Below, piece by piece: positions 60,043 to 64,000 of a stretch of 64,000 nt of DNA. The position numbers and the translations under genes are program-made. This DNA comes from Actinomycetota bacterium (GTDB lineage Bacteria > Actinomycetota > Nitriliruptoria > Nitriliruptorales > Nitriliruptoraceae). The stretch spans positions 147,073 through 211,072 of the forward strand of contig JAHWKY010000003.1 in the NCBI GenBank assembly GCA_019347575.1, in the 5' to 3' direction. Below the pieces are notes generated by a model that did not search any database, was not told the origin of the DNA, and was given only the letters and a program-made list of their open reading frames with translations. Numbering within the stretch: the stretch's first letter is position 1; each line of letters starts with the position of its first letter.

Positions 60043-60048
60043 AGCGTA
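60043..60048 (-). promoter_or_regulatory. -10 element TACGCT, leaderless type
   Basis: On the minus strand TACGCT (60048 to 60043) ends 7 nt before the ATG at 60035, in a gap of only 27 nt after the upstream gene. It allows the nitroreductase gene its own transcript. Confidence 0.4.
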
Positions 60049-60062
60049 GAGCCCCGGCCACC

Positions 60063-62858
60063 TCACCAGTCGACGAGCTTCCAGATCTCGGGCTGGGGGC
60101 CAGGGCTGTCGAGGCCGCCGACCTCGCTGAAGCGGCGCACCGCCCGCTTGAGCACGCGCATGGCCTCGTCACGCCGTCCGGCGCTGTGCAACGCATCGGC
60201 GAGGTTGTTCAGCACGGCCGCCTCGCGGTGGCGGTCGCCGACCTCCTGGCACAGCGCCAGGGCCTCACGGTGCAGTTCGACCGCCGCCTCGGAGTCACCG
60301 GCGGTGCGGCGGACGAGTCCGAGGTTGTTGAGGGCAGCGGCACGGGCGGACGGGTCGACCAGATCGGTCGCGAGCCCGAGGCTCGCGTCGAGGTGGCTGG
60401 CGGCCGCGTCGAGGTCACCGCGCCGTCGTGCCAGGACGCCGAGCACGTTGTGCGCCTGCGCGATGCTGGCGGCGTCGCCTGCCGCGGTGGCGAGTTCCAG
60501 CGCCTCCTCGGCGGCGGCGCGTGACTCGTGCAGATCGTGCGACCGCAGGGCGGCCAGTGATCGTTCCGCCATGACACGAGCGCGCTGGGCGGTGGCGGCC
60601 GGGTCGGGCAGCAGTTCCAGCGCGGCCCGCAGGTGCGCGTCGGCGGCGTCGCGGTCTCCACAGCGCAGGTGAACTCCCGCGAGCTTGTGCTCGAGGGCGG
60701 CGATGGCGGTCGCCTCGGTGCGGTGCGCCGCGGCCGTCTCGTAGCTCGCGATGGCGAGCGGGTAGTCGCCGCTGAGCGTCGCGAGGTCGCCGATGGCCTC
60801 GTGCAGCGCGGTCAGGTCGTGGTGTCCGAGCGCGAGCGCCGACCGGTAGTGCTCGAGCGCCTCGCGGTTCGCGTACAGCGACCGGGCGTGGTCGCCCGCT
60901 CGCCGGTGCTGCTCGGCCGCCTCCTCGAACCGGCCGGCCTGCTCGAGGTGGACGGCCGCGACCCCGGCCGCCGCGGGGTCGTCGACGGTTCGGAGCGCCT
61001 CCGCCACGCGGCCGTGGAGCAGCCGCCGTCGGGCAGCCGTGGCCGTCTCGTAGGCGAGCGCCCGCAGCTTGTCGTGCGTGAAGTCGTAGGTGGCGGCGGG
61101 GTCAGCACCGGGCACCTCCCGGACGACGCCCCGCCCGAGCAGCTCCTCGAGACCGGCGACGGTCTCGTCGTCGCTGCGCCCCGCCGCGGCTCGCAACGTC
61201 GCCACGTCGAACCGGCGGCCGATCACGGCGGCGGTGGTCAGCAGCTGGCGGGCGACGCCGGTCACCTCGTCCAGGCGCGCCAGCAGCCGGTCGCGGGCGG
61301 TCCCTGGGAGTTCCCAGGATCGGCGACCGGTCGCGGGGACGTCGGCGAGGTAGGCGCTGAGGAGGAACGGCAGCCCCTCGGTCTCGGTGTACAACCGGTC
61401 GGCGCCGGTGCGACGTCCCGTGACGGCCGCGACCAGTTCGCGCACCTGGCCGCGTTCGAGCCGCTGCAGGGGCAGGATGGCCGCGCTGCCGTCCGCAGCC
61501 GCCGAGGCGGCGGCGCGACGGAGCAGCTGGCGGGGCGCGGTGTCGTCCTCACGCCACGACCACGCCAGCACGATCCGGCGTGCGCCCAGTCGCCGGGTCA
61601 GGTACGCGAGGACGTCCGCCGTGGACCGGTCCGCCCAGTGGACATCGTCGATCATGACCACACCGCCGGCACCGACGGCGTCGGTGAGGACGCGGGTGAC
61701 GCCCTCGAAGAACCGCGCCTGGGCCCCCGGCCCGTCCAGAGGGGCCGCGGCGGCGACCCGTGGGGGCGCGACCTCGGGCACCAGCCGCGCCACCTCCGCC
61801 AGGTCGTGGGCCGTCGCAGCGGCGACGGTCTCCGGCCACGTGGCGGCCGCTGCCCGCAGCAGCTCGGCCAGGGGGCCGTACGGGATGCGATCCTCGCCCT
61901 CGTGGCAACGGGTCGTGAGCACGCGGTGACCGCCACCCTCGGCGCGGTCCGCGAGCTCCTCGAGCATGCGGGTCTTGCCGATGCCGGGTTCGCCCTCGAC
62001 GACCAGCAGCCGACCGCTGGAGCTCCCCTCGTCGAGGTGCTGGTCGAGCAGCGCGATCTGGTGGTCACGCCCGACCAGCGGCAGCGGCCCGCTCGGTTCG
62101 ATGGGGACCGTCGGAGCGGATGCGGATGACGCGATCGGTGCTGGCGGGGCGCGGTCCTCGAGGATCGCCCCGTACAGCGCGGTCGTCTCGTCCAGCGGGG
62201 CGACGCCGAGCTCGCGGTCGAGGATCGCGACGCACTCGCGGTACTGGCGGACCGCTTCGGGGCGTCGGCCCTGCCAAGCGTGCAGGAGCATGAGGCGCCG
62301 GTGGGTGCGTTCGTCGAGTGGATCGATGTCGAGCCGGGACTCCGCGTGCTCGGCAGCGGTGTCGAACTCACCCCGCGCGGCCAGGTGATCGACGAGCAGG
62401 TCGAGCACGCCGACGTGATCGCGGAGTAGGTGCTGGTCCTGCAGCTGCTGCCACGTCTCGAACGGGGCGCTGTCCCGGAGCGAGAACCCGGCCAGGAAGG
62501 GACCGCGGTGCAGTCGCCGAGCGTCCTCCAGAGCGGCCAGGCAGCCGGCGCACGTCCACGGGTCATCGTGCCCGTGCGTGGCCACACCGTCGAGCGTGCC
62601 CCGGAGCCGCCACGCGTCGCAGTCGGCTACCTCCCGGCGCAGCTCGATACGCGCTGGCGTCACCTCGAGCGCAGCGCCTCCGAGGGCCTTGCCCATGACC
62701 GACAGGGTGCGTCGCAGGGCACCGCGGGCTCGGGACTCGTCGCTTTCGGGCCACAGCAGCGCCGCGACGTGCTCGCGGGTCTGGGCGCCTTCGAGGGCGA
62801 GGTAGGCCAGCGCGGCGACGGCCTTCCGGGTGTCGACCCGGAAGGCAACGCCGTCCAC
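60063..62858 (-). CDS. SARP/AfsR-like regulator: BTAD, AAA ATPase and TPR domains
   Basis: A protein of at least 931 residues. About 1-70 is an OmpR-like winged helix (TRKAVAALAYLALEGAQTREHVAALLWP), 75-230 a BTAD domain (LHRGPFLAGFSLRDSAPFETW, RLMLLHAWQGRRPEAVRQY), and 258-600 an AAA_16-type ATPase (Walker A GEPGIGKT 289-296, VVMIDDVHWADRSTADVLAYL). From about 610 on there are TPR repeats (ARAAALNNLGLVRRTAGDSE, AAVLNNLADALHSAGRRDEA). The frame upstream of GTG 62858 reads TIGLLGPPDIAVDG, the normal first strand, but has no ATG, GTG or TTG. Start therefore uncertain. Probably an ATP-gated activator. Confidence 0.88.
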   Translation of the reverse strand: MDGVAFRVDTRKAVAALAYLALEGAQTREHVAALLWPESDESRARGALRRTLSVMGKALGGAALEVTPARIELRREVADCDAWRLRGTLDGVATHGHDDPWTCAGCLAALEDARRLHRGPFLAGFSLRDSAPFETWQQLQDQHLLRDHVGVLDLLVDHLAARGEFDTAAEHAESRLDIDPLDERTHRRLMLLHAWQGRRPEAVRQYRECVAILDRELGVAPLDETTALYGAILEDRAPPAPIASSASAPTVPIEPSGPLPLVGRDHQIALLDQHLDEGSSSGRLLVVEGEPGIGKTRMLEELADRAEGGGHRVLTTRCHEGEDRIPYGPLAELLRAAAATWPETVAAATAHDLAEVARLVPEVAPPRVAAAAPLDGPGAQARFFEGVTRVLTDAVGAGGVVMIDDVHWADRSTADVLAYLTRRLGARRIVLAWSWREDDTAPRQLLRRAAASAAADGSAAILPLQRLERGQVRELVAAVTGRRTGADRLYTETEGLPFLLSAYLADVPATGRRSWELPGTARDRLLARLDEVTGVARQLLTTAAVIGRRFDVATLRAAAGRSDDETVAGLEELLGRGVVREVPGADPAATYDFTHDKLRALAYETATAARRRLLHGRVAEALRTVDDPAAAGVAAVHLEQAGRFEEAAEQHRRAGDHARSLYANREALEHYRSALALGHHDLTALHEAIGDLATLSGDYPLAIASYETAAAHRTEATAIAALEHKLAGVHLRCGDRDAADAHLRAALELLPDPAATAQRARVMAERSLAALRSHDLHESRAAAEEALELATAAGDAASIAQAHNVLGVLARRRGDLDAAASHLDASLGLATDLVDPSARAAALNNLGLVRRTAGDSEAAVELHREALALCQEVGDRHREAAVLNNLADALHSAGRRDEAMRVLKRAVRRFSEVGGLDSPGPQPEIWKLVDW

Positions 62859-62918
62859 GGCGATGTCGGGCGGCCCCAGCAGCCCGATCGTGACGCTCGT
62901 GCCCGTGTGAGCTCCCCG

Positions 62919-63029
62919 CGTTACGGGGCGGCCGATCCCCAGTCGTTCTGGACGGTCCGCCCGGATCGGCCGAGGTTACGGCGTGACGGCGCGGCTGTCG
63001 CGTGTTCCGCCGTAACAGCCGCGTAACGG
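62919..63029. promoter_or_regulatory. Four GTTACG-core motifs between divergent genes
   Basis: CGTTACGG (62919-62926), GGTTACGG (62974-62981), its inverse CCGTAACA (63010-63017) and CGTAACGG (63022-63029) lie between the SARP-like gene and the membrane-protein gene. GTTACGGCG (62975-62983) and CGCCGTAAC (63008-63016) form a perfect 9-bp inverted repeat. SARP-type activators bind repeated short motifs, so this is a candidate site set. Confidence 0.4.
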
Positions 63030-63064
63030 TCCCACGGGAGCCTGTGCAGGTCGGGAGGGTCAGC

Positions 63065-63817
63065 TTGACGGTGCCGGACACGCCAAGAGGGGCGGGCGCG
63101 CTGCCGCGCGCGGTCGCGGGTCTGCTCGTCGCGACGTTCGTCGGCGCGATCGTGGTCGAGGTGGTCGTAGGTCCTCGGTTGCCGCAGGACGTCGAAGCCA
63201 GCGCCGTCGAAGATCTCGGTCTCGCCATCGCGTTCGGGGCGTTCGTGTTCACGGGAGCGCTGCTCGTGGTCAGGCGCCCACGCAACCGCCTGAGCTGGAT
63301 GATCGCCGCCGTCGGGATACTCCCGAGCGTGTTCGTCCCGCTTGACACGTACGGGGCATGGGTGCAGGTGACGGGACGCGACGTCGATCCGCTCGTCGTG
63401 TTCGGCTTCTGGGGCCAGTCCTGGTACTGGTACCTGCTGCTCTCCCTGCTGTTGGTGTTCGTTCCGCTGTACCTGCCGGACGGCAGGTTGCCGTCGCCCC
63501 GCTGGCGGCCCTGGGTGGCGGTACCGATCGTCAGCACCGCGGCGATGGTTCTCGCGGGCATGACCTCCCCGACGATCGCGGCCAACGTGCTCGACGGACC
63601 GGTGCTCGATAACCCGATTGGGATCCCCGGCATGGGTCGTGTAGAGGAGGACCTGGGGTGGCTGTTCTTCGGGATCATCTTCGACGCGCATGTCGAATGG
63701 GGGAGTCTCGCCACGACGATGGGGATCGCCACGGCAGGCAACCTGGTCGGCGGTCTCGGCCTGGTGACGTTGAGCCATATTGCCCAGGCCAAAGGCGCCC
63801 GCGAGGGTGGCTCCTGA
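63065..63817 (+). CDS. Multi-pass membrane protein
   Basis: A 250-residue protein with about six hydrophobic segments (VAGLLVATFVGAIVVEVVVG, LGLAIAFGAFVFTGALLVV, WMIAAVGILPSVFVPL, WYWYLLLSLLLVFVPLYL, VAVPIVSTAAMVLAGM and the last near IATAGNLVGGLGLVTL). LPDGRLPSPRWRP after the fourth helix resembles the N-terminal membrane sensor of some actinobacterial histidine kinases, but the frame stops before any kinase domain. TTG 63065 follows GGGAGGG; GTG 63002 is an alternative. Confidence 0.6.
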   Translation: MTVPDTPRGAGALPRAVAGLLVATFVGAIVVEVVVGPRLPQDVEASAVEDLGLAIAFGAFVFTGALLVVRRPRNRLSWMIAAVGILPSVFVPLDTYGAWVQVTGRDVDPLVVFGFWGQSWYWYLLLSLLLVFVPLYLPDGRLPSPRWRPWVAVPIVSTAAMVLAGMTSPTIAANVLDGPVLDNPIGIPGMGRVEEDLGWLFFGIIFDAHVEWGSLATTMGIATAGNLVGGLGLVTLSHIAQAKGAREGGS

Positions 63818-63836
63818 TCCAGCGACCGAGTGCGGA

Positions 63837-63859
63837 ACGCGCCACGCCGGCCGGCGCGT
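63837..63859 (+). terminator. 7-bp GC hairpin after the membrane-protein gene
   Basis: ACGCGCC (63837-63843) pairs with GGCGCGT (63853-63859) around ACGCCGGCC, 19 nt after the stop codon. Confidence 0.5.
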
Positions 63860-63941
63860 CACTCCCCGGCTGGCCACCGACCCCAATGGGACCGCCGACT
63901 CTCGCGCGCGATTGGCGCCGACGGCTCCTCCGCTCCGGCTG

Positions 63942-63970
63942 TTGACATGCCCTCCATGGAGGAGTAACGG
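63942..63970 (+). promoter_or_regulatory. TTGACA promoter with palindromic spacer at the window edge
   Basis: TTGACA (63942-63947) is followed after 17 nt by TAACGG (63965-63970). The spacer holds a perfect 12-bp palindrome CCTCCATGGAGG (63951-63962). A dyad between -35 and -10 is the MerR-type layout, though those spacers are usually 19-20 nt. The gene it serves would lie beyond the window. Confidence 0.35.
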
Positions 63971-64000
63971 GGTAGGAGCGCCATTCCGTCCGGATCGGAC

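Overview
High-GC chromosomal DNA of an actinobacterium. The evidence is GTG/TTG starts, GTGA and ATGA gene overlaps, TANNNT -10 elements sitting 6-7 nt before start codons, two F420-type (deazaflavin) nitroreductase-fold proteins, an FrhB-like protein, a mycothiol-type LmbE deacetylase, a FolP2-type pteroate synthase paralogue, a DUF4235 protein and a SARP/AfsR-type regulator. The CWB2 cell-wall-binding domain at the left edge would fit a deep branch such as Nitriliruptoria, but that placement is inference. No rRNA, tRNA, CRISPR array or intact mobile element was seen; the only mobile trace is a frameshifted tyrosine recombinase relic at 5996-6839.

Layout. 1-5.6 kb: end of a CWB2 protein, arginine deiminase, a secreted NTR/TIMP-like protein, a DUF5060 lipoprotein and a secreted unknown. 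6-10.6 kb: recombinase relic, MFS exporter, thiolase, DUF6027-like protein and a LuxR-type regulator whose receiver domain has lost its phosphoacceptor. 10.8-17.5 kb: long coiled-coil protein, greA, cis-prenyltransferase, PhoH2 PIN-ATPase, XRE regulator with divergent thioesterase. 17.4-22.5 kb: ArsR-MFS pair and TetR-DrrAB-type ABC exporter, each with a clear palindromic operator. 22.6-26.9 kb: SirB1-like protein, enoyl-CoA hydratase, glpX, hydrolase, membrane protein.

27-33.6 kb is a phosphate regulon: pstB, a PHO box, pstSCA, convergent phoU and a divergent PhoP/PhoR (RegX3/SenX3)-type pair. 33.7-38.1 kb: nth, then a K+ uptake operon of two TrkA proteins, an unlisted 44-residue membrane peptide, TrkH and an OB-fold-like exported protein. 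38.2-50.9 kb is housekeeping and redox: ispH, RNase D, LmbE, flavin reductase, YjbQ, upp, a BMP lipoprotein, pyk, F420-type proteins, dCMP deaminase. 50.9-55.8 kb: HPPD, thioredoxin-like ferredoxin, CoA-binding protein, FolP2, DivIVA-like protein, hydrolase, SRPBCC protein.

The most unusual locus is the phenylacetyl-CoA epoxidase cluster at 55.8-59.5 kb. The repressor PaaX and the catalytic subunit PaaA are one continuous reading frame of 603 residues, separated from a coupled paaB-paaC-paaD series by three tandem 36-bp repeats. The window ends with a large AfsR-like ATPase regulator and a divergent membrane protein, with four GTTACG-core motifs between them.

Recurring themes are leaderless-type promoters, stop codons buried inside terminator hairpins, convergent genes overlapping by up to 80 nt, and very short ORFs coupled at both ends to their neighbours.
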